Below the pieces are notes generated by a model. That model saw nothing but the letters and a program-made list of their open reading frames with translations. It searched no databases and was not told where the DNA came from. Of a stretch of 42,594 nt of DNA, positions 8,910 through 17,777 are shown piece after piece. A program made the position numbers and the translations under genes. The stretch comes from Campylobacterales bacterium (lineage in GTDB: Bacteria > Campylobacterota > Campylobacteria > Campylobacterales > Nitratiruptoraceae). Within the stretch, counting starts at the first letter, position 1, and each line of letters starts with the position of its first letter. Location: positions 1-42,594 of the forward strand of contig JALWIX010000078.1 in the NCBI GenBank assembly GCA_027082175.1, read 5' to 3'.

Positions 8910-9243
8910 TTTTCAATAGCTTGATATTTCGCAATGATCTCTCAAAGCTTTTTTTGATTTTTTCAAAATCTGCTTCCAAAATATCTTTTTTCGCCACAAA
9001 AACATAAAGACCAGGCTTTAAAAGATCGCAAAACTCTATAAACAGAGCCTTGAGTCTTCTTTTGGCTCTGTTTCTTTTGACCGCATTTCCTATCTTTTTA
9101 CTCGCAACAAATCCAACTTTTTTGGCATCGCTTTGTTTATGGAAGATTACAAAAAACGGCGAATGCCAACTTTTTCCTCTTTTGTAAACAAAGTTGAACT
9201 CACCGCTAGATTTTAGCGTCGAGAAATCTTTTATACCGCCAAT
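8902..9243 (-). CDS. rnpA: Ribonuclease P protein component, apparently starting at ATT
   Basis: Protein subunit of RNase P, which matures tRNA 5' ends. The minus-strand frame gives 113 residues with [20 protein letters not shown] near the start and the RNP signature [20 protein letters not shown], then stops at 8902. Upstream in frame there is a TAG at 9267-9265, and no ATG, GTG or TTG occurs between it and the conserved domain. The codon ATT at 9243 lies 7 bases after AAGGAAG (9257-9251), an ideal ribosome-binding site, so ATT is the best start (ATA at 9234 is second choice). It overlaps the rpmH stop, and its end overlaps yidD. The identity is certain; the start codon is inferred. Confidence 0.93.
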   Translation of the reverse strand: MGGIKDFSTLKSSGEFNFVYKRGKSWHSPFFVIFHKQSDAKKVGFVASKKIGNAVKRNRAKRRLKALFIEFCDLLKPGLYVFVAKKDILEADFEKIKKSFERSLRNIKLLKNG

Positions 9244-9365
9244 CTTTTTCTTCCTTTCGCACGTCTAGCGTTAATCACTTTTCTTCCGTTTTTACTTTTC
9301 ATTCTAACTCTAAATCCATGAGTTCTTTTTCTTCTAGTGTTATGCGGTTGATAAGTTCTTTTCAT
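9231..9365 (-). CDS. rpmH: 50S ribosomal protein L34
   Basis: The 44-residue protein reads [20 protein letters not shown] and ends [10 protein letters not shown], the standard L34 sequence and length. Start ATG at 9365 is preceded by GAAGGGG at a good distance. It is first in the cassette and overlaps rnpA by 13 bases, so the two are translationally linked. The Shine-Dalgarno bases lie in the arm of a hairpin (see 9374-9395). Confidence 0.98.
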   Translation of the reverse strand: MKRTYQPHNTRRKRTHGFRVRMKSKNGRKVINARRAKGRKRLAV

Positions 9366-9373
9366 CAGTTACC

Positions 9374-9395
9374 CCTTCAATATATTTTTTGAAGG
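9374..9395 (-). promoter_or_regulatory. Hairpin enclosing the rpmH ribosome-binding site
   Basis: On the minus strand CCTTCAA (9395-9389) and TTGAAGG (9380-9374) form a 7-base stem with an 8-base A/T loop. The 3' arm runs directly into the Shine-Dalgarno GAAGGGG, whose last G is 6 bases from the rpmH ATG. Folding would hide the ribosome-binding site. There is no T-run after it, so it is not a typical terminator of the upstream CBS gene. Confidence 0.5.
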
Positions 9396-9438
9396 CTAAG
9401 TTTACTAAAAATATGCTTAAATCTTATTTAGCGTTTTA

Positions 9439-9828
9439 TTATATCTCATCCAATAAAACGCCAATAATATCGGTCATCGTAATAATACCGTGAAGCTCGT
9501 TATTATCTATTACCAAAACCCTTTTTATACTATGATTTATCATCATTTTAGCAACATATTTCATCTCAACTTTTCTTGTAACGCTTATTGCTGGGATAGT
9601 AGCTATATCGTAAACGTTTAAAAGGTCTATATCACCTTCTTGTGCCACAATAGCTTGCAAAACATTTTTAAAAGTTACAAGCCCATATGCTCCATTGTGC
9701 CCATTTTTGTCCACTACTACCGATTTTATTTGATATTTTTTCATAAGCTCAAGCGCTTCTCTAACAGGAGCCAACTGATCAACAATTACTAGCTTGTCTT
9801 TTGGAGTCATTACTTCTTCAACTAACAT
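9439..9828 (-). CDS. CBS-domain pair protein
   Basis: A 129-residue protein consisting almost only of two CBS motifs (about 5-62 and 72-129), for example VEEVMTPKDKLVIVDQLAPV and later VLVIDNNELHGIITMTDIIG. Such Bateman modules bind adenine nucleotides and act as energy or ligand sensors on partner proteins. No enzyme or membrane domain is attached. It is third in a run with the PII-like and DUF1538 genes, which suggests it senses nucleotide state for that membrane protein (inference). A hairpin lies between it and the PII-like gene. Confidence 0.85.
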   Translation of the reverse strand: MLVEEVMTPKDKLVIVDQLAPVREALELMKKYQIKSVVVDKNGHNGAYGLVTFKNVLQAIVAQEGDIDLLNVYDIATIPAISVTRKVEMKYVAKMMINHSIKRVLVIDNNELHGIITMTDIIGVLLDEI

Positions 9829-9849
9829 ATTTTCTCCTTTTTATTTTTA

Positions 9850-9882
9850 GTCGAGTAGTTTTGAACCCTCCTCCTACTCAAC
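9850..9882 (-). other. Intercistronic hairpin between the PII-like and CBS genes
   Basis: On the minus strand GTTGAGTAG (9882-9874) pairs with CTACTCGAC (9858-9850) with one G-U pair, around a 15-base loop. No T-run follows, so mRNA processing, stability or differential expression is more likely than termination. Confidence 0.4.
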
Positions 9883-9894
9883 TTCTTGTCAAAT

Positions 9895-10245
9895 CTAAAG
9901 TATCGTCTTTATTTCACTCTCAAACTTGTGAAGCTCCTCTTTGTTCAGTCCTACTACGTGATCTATTGGAAACGTAAAAATAAGCGAACTATTGTCAACG
10001 TTGTCCACATCCAATTTGTCTCTAAGCGCTTTTAATACTTTTAGAGAGAGTCTTCTCGGAAGGATAAACAGAAGAACTGACATACTCTCTTCCAAAGTTA
10101 CTCCAAAAAATATCTTTTTCTCTTTCAAGCCTATGTTTCTACCGTTTAAGATAGTAACTGCGCCGGCTCCGGCTTTTTTTGCTTCTTCTATACCTTTTTC
10201 TTCCATCTCTTGAGGAATGATAGCTACAAGCGCTACAAACTTCAT
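9895..10245 (-). CDS. PII-like small signalling protein linked to DUF1538
   Basis: A 116-residue protein with the beta-alpha-beta repeat of the PII superfamily: an N-terminal strand (FVALVAII), a helix with EEAKKAGAGAVTILNGRN, a short T-loop-like region (about 36-47), the strand SMSVLLFIL, a second helix, and IFTFPIDHVVGL matching the PII ending VFPVEQV. It lacks the T-loop tyrosine of GlnB and the TGK-x-GDGK nucleotide loop, so binding properties probably differ from GlnB. The tight spacing (3 bases) to the DUF1538 gene suggests it regulates that membrane protein, as GlnK does AmtB; that is inference. Confidence 0.75.
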   Translation of the reverse strand: MKFVALVAIIPQEMEEKGIEEAKKAGAGAVTILNGRNIGLKEKKIFFGVTLEESMSVLLFILPRRLSLKVLKALRDKLDVDNVDNSSLIFTFPIDHVVGLNKEELHKFESEIKTIL

Positions 10246-10248
10246 ATC

Positions 10249-11739
10249 TTATCCTTTTCTTTTTAATTCAGCATATATTCCATAGCTCATTACTGTTATC
10301 ATTGGAAAAAGCGAGGCAAAGGCTATCAGACCAAATCCGTCAATTAACGGATCTCTTCCTTCTAAATTTTGAGCTAGTCCCAGACCTAAAGCCGCTACAA
10401 GCGGCACGGTAACGGTAGATGTCGTAACACCTCCGCTATCATACGCTATAGGTATGATATATCTTGGCGCAAAATATGTCATTATAATCACTATTATATA
10501 TCCTACTATTATATAGTAATGTATCTCTCCTCCAGAAACTATTCTATAAGCTCCAAGAGCTATACCTATAGCGACACCTAAAGCTACAAAAACCCTTAAT
10601 ATTGTACTATTTATTCTTTCATCGCTAACTTCCTGCGCTTTGATAGCTATAGCCAAAAGAGCCGGTTCGGCCATAGTAGTGGAAAAACCTATTAAAAACG
10701 CAAAAAGATAGATCAAATATATCTGTTTCATCGAGGTAAGTTGAAATGCCAAAGTTTCGCCAATAGGAAAAAGCCCTATCTCCAACCCTAATATAAAAGC
10801 ATACAATCCCAGAACTACCAATATTATTCCAAAAGATATTTTACGAAGATGAGGAAGCGATCTTTTAATAACTCCGTATTGAAAAAATAAAATCACAACT
10901 ATTATTGGCAAAATATCCTTAACAACCGAGATAAGATCAAAAAAAATCTTTTTTATCTCAAAATGTTCCACCTGTTTTACAGTCTCTGTAACTGCTTTTG
11001 CCAAAAAAACAGTCTCATTAGCTCTATTTTGCGCAAAATATTCCGCGCCTATACCGTAAAGCTGAACAAAAATCATAGGCGTTAATGATGCGAAGGCTAT
11101 CAGCCCAAATCCATCAATTACGGGATTTCTACCCTTGATACTAGATGCGAGTCCTATACCTAAAGCCGCAACCAAAGGGACAGTTACGGTAGACGTTGTT
11201 ACTCCTCCGCTATCATAAGCTAGTCCTATAATCTCTTTTGGAGCAAAAAAAGTTATCAAAACAACCATAACATAACCGCTAATGATATAGTAATGGATAG
11301 GATGACCTAAAATGATTCTAAATACTCCCAAAGCTATCGCAAAACCTACTGAAAACGCCACTGTTACTCTAAGAAAAAAAGCATCAATCTTTCCACTGCT
11401 TATAGCTTCGGCTTTGTCAGCTATAGCTATAAGAGCTGGTTCCGCTATCGTTGTAGAAAAACCTATTAAAAATGCAAAAAGGAGAAGCCAAAAAAGACTT
11501 CCTTTTTTTGCAAACTCTATAGCGAGATTTTCGCCAACAGGAAAGATACCAAGTTCCAATCCTCTGATAAATAGCGCAAGACCGACGGCTACTATGAAAA
11601 GTCCTATGATAATAGAGAGAGTATTATCAGGTATTTTCTGTATGATAACCAGCTGAAAAAAAGCAACGACTATAATGATAGGGATTAGGTCTTTAAAAGA
11701 GTTTTTTATATCTTTTAAGAAAATCTTCATAAATTCCAT
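10249..11739 (-). CDS. Tandem DUF1538 integral membrane protein
   Basis: A 496-residue, roughly twelve-segment inner-membrane protein built from an internal duplication. The motif [20 protein letters not shown] occurs at 175 and again at 433, and FPxGE with GFSTT-x-AEPAL occurs near 67-102 and 325-361. Conserved Asp/Ser/Thr and Glu inside membrane repeats point to a transporter with inverted or pseudo-symmetric halves. I know of no established substrate for the family. Start ATG at 11739 is preceded by AAGG. It heads the DUF1538 / PII-like / CBS run. Confidence 0.88.
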   Translation of the reverse strand: MEFMKIFLKDIKNSFKDLIPIIIVVAFFQLVIIQKIPDNTLSIIIGLFIVAVGLALFIRGLELGIFPVGENLAIEFAKKGSLFWLLLFAFLIGFSTTIAEPALIAIADKAEAISSGKIDAFFLRVTVAFSVGFAIALGVFRIILGHPIHYYIISGYVMVVLITFFAPKEIIGLAYDSGGVTTSTVTVPLVAALGIGLASSIKGRNPVIDGFGLIAFASLTPMIFVQLYGIGAEYFAQNRANETVFLAKAVTETVKQVEHFEIKKIFFDLISVVKDILPIIVVILFFQYGVIKRSLPHLRKISFGIILVVLGLYAFILGLEIGLFPIGETLAFQLTSMKQIYLIYLFAFLIGFSTTMAEPALLAIAIKAQEVSDERINSTILRVFVALGVAIGIALGAYRIVSGGEIHYYIIVGYIIVIIMTYFAPRYIIPIAYDSGGVTTSTVTVPLVAALGLGLAQNLEGRDPLIDGFGLIAFASLFPMITVMSYGIYAELKRKG

Positions 11740-12006
11740 TTTTTACCTTGAAAACTTAAATCCATAATCTTGCAATAGGGTCTTTACATAATTGAATGCT
11801 CTGAAAAATTACAAAATTTCACTCAGGAGAGTTGAAATTTTTAATAAAACCAACGTTTGTCAATTACTTGAACAAATCTATCGCAAAATTAAGATTAATA
11901 AAATATACTGATAGATTATACTTAAATGTGAGAAAAATTTTATGATTTTAGCTAAAAAGTGTTTATGCAAAAGGTAGTTTGTTACGAAAGGGGAAGGAAC
12001 AAAGGG
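11740..12006. other. Spacer between clpB and the DUF1538 operon
   Basis: A 267-base gap carrying the 3' end of the clpB transcript and the promoter region of the DUF1538 run, both on the minus strand. Besides the hairpin at 11813-11841 I see no gene, tRNA or clear promoter consensus. Confidence 0.5.
11813..11841 (-). terminator. Possible clpB terminator hairpin
   Basis: AAAATTTCACTC and GAGTTGAAATTTT form an 11-12 base stem with one bulge around the loop AGGA. Read on the minus strand it is followed by GTAATTTTTC. It lies about 165 bases after the clpB stop, so it could end that transcript; the stem is AT-rich and the T-run is interrupted. Confidence 0.4.
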
Positions 12007-14595
12007 TTATACCCTCTGTCCGTTTACGACGACTATCACATCGTCCCCATCAGCATCGAAAACCACGCTGTCTCCATCTTTAACTTTGTCCTCAAGTATA
12101 AGTTCGGCAAGTCTATCCTCAACTAACTCATATAAAGCTCTTTTGAGCGGTCTTGCTCCATATACGGGATCAAAACCTGCTTTTGCGACAATTTTTTTCG
12201 CGCTTTCTGTAAGTTCGATTTTGATATCTCTCTCTTTGAGTTTATTTTTGATCCCTTCAAACATAATATCTACAATCTTAACAATCTCTTGCTCTCCTAA
12301 AGGATTAAAAATCACAATATCGTCAAGTCTGTTTAGAAATTCAGGTTTGAAATATCTTTTTAATTCATCTTTAACGGCTTTTTCTCTATCTTCAGGGTCT
12401 CTAAACTCCATAATCTTATCACTGGCAATATTGCTTGTCAAAATAATTATAGTATTTCTAAAATCTACCGTAACACCTTTATTATCCGTTAATCTTCCAT
12501 CATCAAGAACCTGTAACAAGATATTAAAGACATCAGGATGGGCTTTTTCTATCTCGTCAAATAAAACAACACTATAAGGTTTTCTTCTCACGGCTTCAGT
12601 TAGTTGTCCTCCCTCTTCATAACCCACATATCCAGGAGGTGCGCCCACAAGTCTTGATACTGCATGCTTTTCCATATATTCGCTCATATCTATCCTAATA
12701 AGAGCTTTTTCGGTGTCAAAAAGAAATTTGGCCAAAGTTTTGGCAGTCTGGGTTTTACCCACACCTGTAGGTCCTAAGAACATAAAACTGCCAATCGGTC
12801 TATTTGGTTCGGAAAGTCCTGCTTTATTTCTTTTTATTGCTCTTGAAACCGCTTTAATAGCCTCATCTTGACCGACTACATATTTTTTAAGTTCGTCTTC
12901 TACATGTAAAATTTTTTCCTTTTCGCTTTGAAGCATTTTAGTTACGGGAATACCGGTCCATTTGCTGACAATTGCGGCTATCATCTCCTCATCAACCGCA
13001 TTTTTAAGAAGCGTACCCGCCTCTTGCATCCTTTGCCACTGCTCGTTAAGCTCTTTTAGTTTGCTTTCTAACTGAGGAATTTGACCGTATTCTATCTCGG
13101 CTGCCTTATTGTAATCGCCCTCTCTTTTTGCCCGTTCCGCCTCAACTTTTTTCTTTTCAATCTCTTCTTTCGTTTTGGCAATCTCTTTAAAAACCCTTTT
13201 TTCATTTTCAAATTGAGTTTCTAGTTCTCTCTTTTTCTCTTCAAGATTTGCCAACTCTTTTTCGATTTCTGATAGTCTTTCTTCATTCTTTTTAGATTCT
13301 TCCATCATCAAAGCCTCTTTTTCAACCAACAGTTGTTGAATCTCTCTTTTTATTTTTGAGAGTTCAAAAGGCTCTGATTCTATCTGCATTTTTAGTTCCG
13401 CCGCAGCCTCATCTATAAGGTCTATAGCTTTATCGGGCAGATATCTATCCGTAATGTATCTGGCGCTCAATTTTGCAGCCGCAACTAAAGCGCTGTCAAG
13501 TATCTGAACATTGTGATGGGCCTCTAATCTCTCTTTGATACCTCTTAATATCTGTAAAGCTTGATTGATACTCGGCTCATCTACTTTAACCGGCTGAAAT
13601 CTTCTTTGAAGAGCCGCGTCTTTCTCAAAATATTTTCTATACTCCTTAAGCGTCGTGGCGCCTATGGTGTGCAGTTCTCCTCTAGCAAGCGCCGGTTTTA
13701 ATATGTTTGCGGCGTCCATACTTCCTTCGCTAGCTCCCGCGCCTACAATAGTGTGAATTTCATCTATAAAAAGGATTATATCGCCGCTCTGTTTTACTTC
13801 GTCTACAACGGCTTTTAATCTATCTTCAAACTCGCCTCTATATTTTGCTCCCGCAATAAGAGCCGTCATATCAAGAGCGATAACCCTTTTGTTTTGAAGG
13901 CTTATAGGAACCTCTTTGTTGACGATTCTTTGCGCTAATCCTTCTACGATAGCCGTTTTACCTACGCCGGGTTCTCCTAAAAGTATAGGGTTGTTTTTTG
14001 TTTTTCTAATAAGTATCTGCATAACCCTATGAATCTCTTCATCTCTGCCAATAACGGGATCAAGCTCTCCTTCGGCAGCTTTTTTAGTCAAGTCTATACC
14101 ATACTTTTCCAAAGCCTCTAAAGTTTCATCGGCTGTTTGTTTATCTATCTTTTTACCGCCTCTAATGGCCTCTAGCGTCTTTTTTAGTTCAAAAAGATCA
14201 ACATATTTGCCAAGAATCTCTTTAAAAACGGAATCGTCTATATTGGCTTCTATCCAGGTATCTACGGCAAGATATTGATCTCCGTTTTTTACCATCTGAC
14301 CTTCTGCTTTTTGGAGACTCTCGGCTAAATTTCTTGAGATTTTTATATTTTCTTTAGTTATAGACGAAACTTTTGGAAGTCTATCAGCTACACTTTTTGC
14401 TTCAAGTTCAATAGGGGCTTTATCTATGCCCATTTTGTTTAAAGCTTGATTCAATATAGAAGAACTATCCGTAAGTAGCGCCCACAGCATATGAGCGACG
14501 TCAACTTCAGGATTCTTGTTGTGCAGCGCTAAACTTACTGCGGAATCTATGCTTTCTGTCATTTTATGGGTAAGTTTTTCAAAAATGTTACTCAT
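12007..14595 (-). CDS. clpB: ATP-dependent disaggregase ClpB
   Basis: Hsp100 chaperone that, with DnaK, extracts proteins from aggregates. The 862 residues have the full plan: Clp-N repeats (1-145), NBD1 with GEPGVGKT (207-214) and ILFIDEIHT (274-282), a long coiled-coil middle domain (about 405-525), NBD2 with GPTGVGKT (608-615) and [13 protein letters not shown], and the C-terminal small domain. The middle domain separates it from ClpA and ClpC. Start ATG at 14595 with GGAG upstream. Its promoter carries an HspR-type element. Confidence 0.98.
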   Translation of the reverse strand: MSNIFEKLTHKMTESIDSAVSLALHNKNPEVDVAHMLWALLTDSSSILNQALNKMGIDKAPIELEAKSVADRLPKVSSITKENIKISRNLAESLQKAEGQMVKNGDQYLAVDTWIEANIDDSVFKEILGKYVDLFELKKTLEAIRGGKKIDKQTADETLEALEKYGIDLTKKAAEGELDPVIGRDEEIHRVMQILIRKTKNNPILLGEPGVGKTAIVEGLAQRIVNKEVPISLQNKRVIALDMTALIAGAKYRGEFEDRLKAVVDEVKQSGDIILFIDEIHTIVGAGASEGSMDAANILKPALARGELHTIGATTLKEYRKYFEKDAALQRRFQPVKVDEPSINQALQILRGIKERLEAHHNVQILDSALVAAAKLSARYITDRYLPDKAIDLIDEAAAELKMQIESEPFELSKIKREIQQLLVEKEALMMEESKKNEERLSEIEKELANLEEKKRELETQFENEKRVFKEIAKTKEEIEKKKVEAERAKREGDYNKAAEIEYGQIPQLESKLKELNEQWQRMQEAGTLLKNAVDEEMIAAIVSKWTGIPVTKMLQSEKEKILHVEDELKKYVVGQDEAIKAVSRAIKRNKAGLSEPNRPIGSFMFLGPTGVGKTQTAKTLAKFLFDTEKALIRIDMSEYMEKHAVSRLVGAPPGYVGYEEGGQLTEAVRRKPYSVVLFDEIEKAHPDVFNILLQVLDDGRLTDNKGVTVDFRNTIIILTSNIASDKIMEFRDPEDREKAVKDELKRYFKPEFLNRLDDIVIFNPLGEQEIVKIVDIMFEGIKNKLKERDIKIELTESAKKIVAKAGFDPVYGARPLKRALYELVEDRLAELILEDKVKDGDSVVFDADGDDVIVVVNGQRV

Positions 14596-14622
14596 ACCCT
14601 ACTCCTTTTTTAGTTTTTTGTT

Positions 14623-14651
14623 ATTATACAACTTTAGTCTAATAATGTCAA
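14623..14651 (-). promoter_or_regulatory. Sigma70-type promoter of clpB
   Basis: On the minus strand TTGACA (14651-14646) and TATAAT (14628-14623) are perfect hexamers separated by exactly 17 bases. The -10 box lies 27 bases upstream of the clpB ATG. Both boxes at full consensus is unusual in this group, where -35 boxes are normally poor. A promoter this strong would need repression, which fits the overlapping operator-like dyad. Confidence 0.85.
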
Positions 14652-14652
14652 G
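14632..14652 (-). promoter_or_regulatory. HAIR-like HspR operator on the clpB promoter
   Basis: The sequence CTTGACA-N7-ACTAAAG matches the HAIR consensus CTTGAGT-N7-ACTCAAG in 11 of 14 positions with exact spacing. It covers the -35 box and most of the spacer. HspR represses chaperone operons, including clpB-type genes, in Campylobacter and Helicobacter. The hspR gene is not in the window. No CIRCE (HrcA) element is visible here. Confidence 0.6.
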
Positions 14653-14759
14653 TTTATTTAGCCATTCTTTTACAATAATTTACTGCATCTTATTTTTTTC
14701 GATATTTAACACAAAAACAGTGCTTTAAAAAGTTTAGCCAATTTTTATCAATTTTTAAC

Positions 14760-14765
14760 TATAAT
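14760..14765 (+). promoter_or_regulatory. -10 box upstream of ctpA
   Basis: TATAAT 38 bases before the ctpA ATG, with an AT-rich stretch and no good -35 box upstream, as usual for this phylum. It could drive the ctpA-purC-purS-purQ-plsC run. Confidence 0.5.
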
Positions 14766-14803
14766 CACCTTGGTTTTTTCTACAAATTAATAGAGGTAAA
14801 AAA

Positions 14804-16132
14804 ATGATAAAAATGAGATACTTAACGGCGGGTTTTTTAACTAGCGCTATTCTTAGTTACTCCCTTTTTCAAACTCAACTATACGCCAAAAACAGCGATG
14901 AACTAAATATTACGTCACGATTGGACGCGATAGCTAAATTTACGAAGGTAGTAGGAACGGTTGAGAAATATTATGTGGACCCATTAACTATTGAAGAGAT
15001 TATAAACAAAGCTATAGCAGGTCTTCTCAACAACTTAGACGCTCATTCTTCTTTTCTGGACAAAAGACATTTTAAAGAGTTGAAAATACAAACGGAAGGA
15101 GAGTTTGGCGGACTTGGTATCACCGTAGGCATCAGAGACGGCGCTTTGACGATAATAGCTCCGATTGAGGGAACTCCGGCGGATAAAGCAGGGCTCAAAG
15201 CCGGAGATATAATCTTAAAAATTGACGATAAATCCACTATCGATATGACATTAGACGAGGCCGTAAGCCTCATGAGAGGAAAGCCTGGAACCAAAATATC
15301 TCTTACTATAGTTAGAAAAGGCGAACCAAAACCGATAAAAGTGGAAATAGTGCGAGATATTATAAAAATAGACTCGGTTTATGCAAAGCATATCTTAAAT
15401 GAAGATATACTCTACTTAAGAGTTGTCTCTTTCGACAAAAAAGTCGTAAACGAAGTCAAAAAATTTATCAAAGAAAACGAAGAGAAAACAAAAGGAATAG
15501 TTTTAGACTTAAGAAACAATCCCGGCGGACTCTTAGATCAAGCGGTGGGACTTGTAGACCTTTTTGTCGATAAGGGAGTAATAGTTTCTCAAAAAGGTAG
15601 AATCGAGTCTGAAAATAGAGTCTATAAGGCTAAAAAATCCGGCACATATAAAAATATCCCATTGGTTGTTTTAGTTAACGGCGGAAGCGCTAGCGCCAGC
15701 GAAATCGTAAGCGGTTCTTTGCAAGATCATAAACGCGCCATAATAGTAGGCGAAAAAACATTCGGAAAAGGTAGCGTACAGGTAATCTTGCCAATAGATA
15801 AAAACGAGGCTATAAAACTAACTATAGCGAGGTATTATCTTCCAAGCGGAAGAACTATTCAAGCTTTAGGAGTGACGCCAGATATAATCGTTCATCCAGG
15901 AGAACTAAAAATTCAAGAAGATGAGTTTATGATAAAAGAGGCTGAACTAAAGAAACATCTAAAAAGCGAGCTTGAAAAACTAGAAGGCAAGAAAAAGGAT
16001 GAGAAAAAAGATAAAGAGAAAAAAGATGAAGATGGCTTAATAACCGAAAAGGACCTTAACAAAGATACGCAGCTTAAAGAGGCTGCCGACATTTTAAAAG
16101 CATTAATAATAATTCAATCTAAAAAGGGTTAA
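14804..16132 (+). CDS. ctpA: Carboxyl-terminal processing protease (S41 family)
   Basis: Exported serine protease of the Prc/CtpA type that trims or degrades envelope proteins. The 442 residues show a signal peptide (about 1-28, ending near LYA), a PDZ domain (about 95-180, containing GGLGITVG and [13 protein letters not shown]) and the S41 core. The catalytic Ser-Lys pair is S297 (GSASASE) and K322 (FGKG), 25 apart as in Prc. A Lys/Glu-rich tail follows (about 365-420). RBS AGAGGT precedes the ATG at 14804; the ATG at 14813 is an alternative. It is 2 bases from purC. Confidence 0.95.
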   Translation: MIKMRYLTAGFLTSAILSYSLFQTQLYAKNSDELNITSRLDAIAKFTKVVGTVEKYYVDPLTIEEIINKAIAGLLNNLDAHSSFLDKRHFKELKIQTEGEFGGLGITVGIRDGALTIIAPIEGTPADKAGLKAGDIILKIDDKSTIDMTLDEAVSLMRGKPGTKISLTIVRKGEPKPIKVEIVRDIIKIDSVYAKHILNEDILYLRVVSFDKKVVNEVKKFIKENEEKTKGIVLDLRNNPGGLLDQAVGLVDLFVDKGVIVSQKGRIESENRVYKAKKSGTYKNIPLVVLVNGGSASASEIVSGSLQDHKRAIIVGEKTFGKGSVQVILPIDKNEAIKLTIARYYLPSGRTIQALGVTPDIIVHPGELKIQEDEFMIKEAELKKHLKSELEKLEGKKKDEKKDKEKKDEDGLITEKDLNKDTQLKEAADILKALIIIQSKKG

Positions 16133-16134
16133 AA

Positions 16135-16851
16135 ATGGAAAAAAAAGAGCTTTTATACGAAGGAAAAGGGAAAAAAATATTTTTAACGGACGATGAAAAA
16201 TTTTTGATTGCGGAGTTTAAAGACGATTTAACCGCTTTTGATGCCGTAAAAAAGGGCTTTGAAAAGGGAAAAGGGGCGTTGAACTGCCAAATAAGTTCCG
16301 AGCTTTTTGAGCTTTTGGAAAAAGAGGGCATACCTACTCACTACGTAAAAAGAATTAGCGATAGGGAAATGGTTATAAAAAGAGCCGAAATGATTCCTAT
16401 AGAGGTTGTCGTTAGAAATATAGCGACTGGCTCTTTAACTAAAAGATTAGGTATTCCCGACGGAACGAAACTGCCTTTTTCCCTTGTAGAATTTTATTAT
16501 AAAAACGACGATCTTCACGATCCTATTATTAACGATGAACACGCTTTGATACTAGAGCTTGCAGAAAGTGAAAGCGAACTTGAAGAATTGAAAAGACTCG
16601 GACGCGAAATCAACGTTATACTTAAATCTTTTTTCGATAAAAGAGAACTTATATTGGTTGACTTTAAACTCGAATTCGGAAAAGATATCGATGGCAAAAT
16701 AATCTTGGCAGACGAAATAAGTCCTGATAGTTGTAGATTTTGGGACAAAAATACTGGCGAAAAACTTGATAAAGACCGATTTAGACAAGATTTAGGAAAT
16801 GTAAAACTCGCATACGAAGAGGTTTTGAAAAGAGTATTAAATAATCAATAA
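16135..16851 (+). CDS. purC: SAICAR synthetase
   Basis: Joins CAIR and aspartate with ATP in de novo purine synthesis. The 238 residues are the usual bacterial length. The glycine-rich start [13 protein letters not shown] and the core [14 protein letters not shown] and [12 protein letters not shown] are diagnostic. Followed 11 bases later by purS, so purine genes form a block inside the ctpA-plsC run. Confidence 0.97.
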   Translation: MEKKELLYEGKGKKIFLTDDEKFLIAEFKDDLTAFDAVKKGFEKGKGALNCQISSELFELLEKEGIPTHYVKRISDREMVIKRAEMIPIEVVVRNIATGSLTKRLGIPDGTKLPFSLVEFYYKNDDLHDPIINDEHALILELAESESELEELKRLGREINVILKSFFDKRELILVDFKLEFGKDIDGKIILADEISPDSCRFWDKNTGEKLDKDRFRQDLGNVKLAYEEVLKRVLNNQ

Positions 16852-16862
16852 AGGACTAAAAA

Positions 16863-17105
16863 ATGAAAGCTATAGTTGACATTTACCTAAAGCCCGGAGT
16901 TTTAGACCCTCAAGGTAAAGCCGTTCATCACGCTTTAGAATCATTGGGTTTTAACGAAGTTAATGATGTAAGAGTTGGAAAACAGATTATTTTAACTCTT
17001 AACGAGAGTGATGAAAATAGAGCAAAAGAGAGGGTAAAAGAGATGTGTGAAACCCTTCTTGCTAATACGGTTATAGAAGACTATAAAATAGAGATCGAAA
17101 AATGA
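16863..17105 (+). CDS. purS: FGAM synthase subunit PurS
   Basis: The 80-residue dimeric subunit that couples PurL and PurQ in the three-part FGAM synthase. Family features are VDIYLKPGVLDPQGKAVHHA and the core VRVGKQIIL. RBS AAGGAC lies upstream of the ATG. Its stop overlaps the purQ start (ATGA). purL is not in the window. Confidence 0.96.
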   Translation: MKAIVDIYLKPGVLDPQGKAVHHALESLGFNEVNDVRVGKQIILTLNESDENRAKERVKEMCETLLANTVIEDYKIEIEK

Positions 17106-17773
17106 GAGTAGCGATAGTTAGATTTCCTGGAACAAATTGCGAATTTGACACCGAATATGCTTTTAATCGTATAGGTTGTAAAACCGAGATTATCTGGCAT
17201 AAGCTAGAAGATATTCCTAAAGGTACGGAACTTGTGGTGATTCCTGGCGGTTTTAGCTATGGGGATTATCTTAGAAGCGGAGCGATAGCTAGATTTAGTC
17301 CTATTATGAAAGCAGTTAAAGAGTTTGCAGATAGAGGCGGATACGTTCTTGGCATATGCAACGGTTTTCAAATACTGCTAGAGTCTCATTTGCTGCCGGG
17401 AGCTATGAAAAGAAATGAAAACCTCCATTTTGTATCCAAATTTCAATATATTAAAGTTTTAAGCAATGAAAATAGATTTTTATCAAAACTTCAAAAAGGC
17501 GATATTTTAAATATCCCAATAGCGCATGCGGAAGGCAACTACTTTGTTGAAAAAGATAGATTAAAAAAGATGTACGATAAAGGACAAATTATTCTTCAAT
17601 ATTGCGACAAAGAGGGAAATATCGACAATCCAAACGGTTCAGTAGACGCGATAGCCGGAATCTGTAACGAAAATAAAAACGTTTTTGGACTTATGCCGCA
17701 TCCTGAGAGAGCCTGTGAAAAAGTGCTAGGCAGTGAAGATGGGATAAAAATGATTAAAGGATTTATCGATTAA
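17102..17773 (+). CDS. purQ: FGAM synthase glutaminase subunit PurQ
   Basis: Class I glutamine amidotransferase that supplies ammonia to PurL. The 223 residues carry [21 protein letters not shown], the nucleophile motif LGICNGFQ (C86) and the His/Glu pair in MPHPERACE. Overlaps purS by 4 bases. Confidence 0.97.
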   Translation: MRVAIVRFPGTNCEFDTEYAFNRIGCKTEIIWHKLEDIPKGTELVVIPGGFSYGDYLRSGAIARFSPIMKAVKEFADRGGYVLGICNGFQILLESHLLPGAMKRNENLHFVSKFQYIKVLSNENRFLSKLQKGDILNIPIAHAEGNYFVEKDRLKKMYDKGQIILQYCDKEGNIDNPNGSVDAIAGICNENKNVFGLMPHPERACEKVLGSEDGIKMIKGFID

Positions 17774-17777
17774 AGGT

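Noticed and set aside
9231-9365. A possible rpmH-rnpA fusion, since the two reading regions run together
   Set aside because: Careful base-by-base reading shows rpmH ends at a TAA (9233-9231) in its own frame, giving a normal 44-residue L34; rnpA is in a different frame.
10249-11739. The two similar halves of the DUF1538 gene as a recent DNA repeat
   Set aside because: The DNA copies are clearly diverged while the protein motifs are kept, so this is an old domain duplication typical of the family.
14596-14803. A CIRCE (HrcA) element between clpB and ctpA
   Set aside because: No TTAGCACTC-N9-GAGTGCTAA or close variant is present; the dyad found matches HAIR instead.
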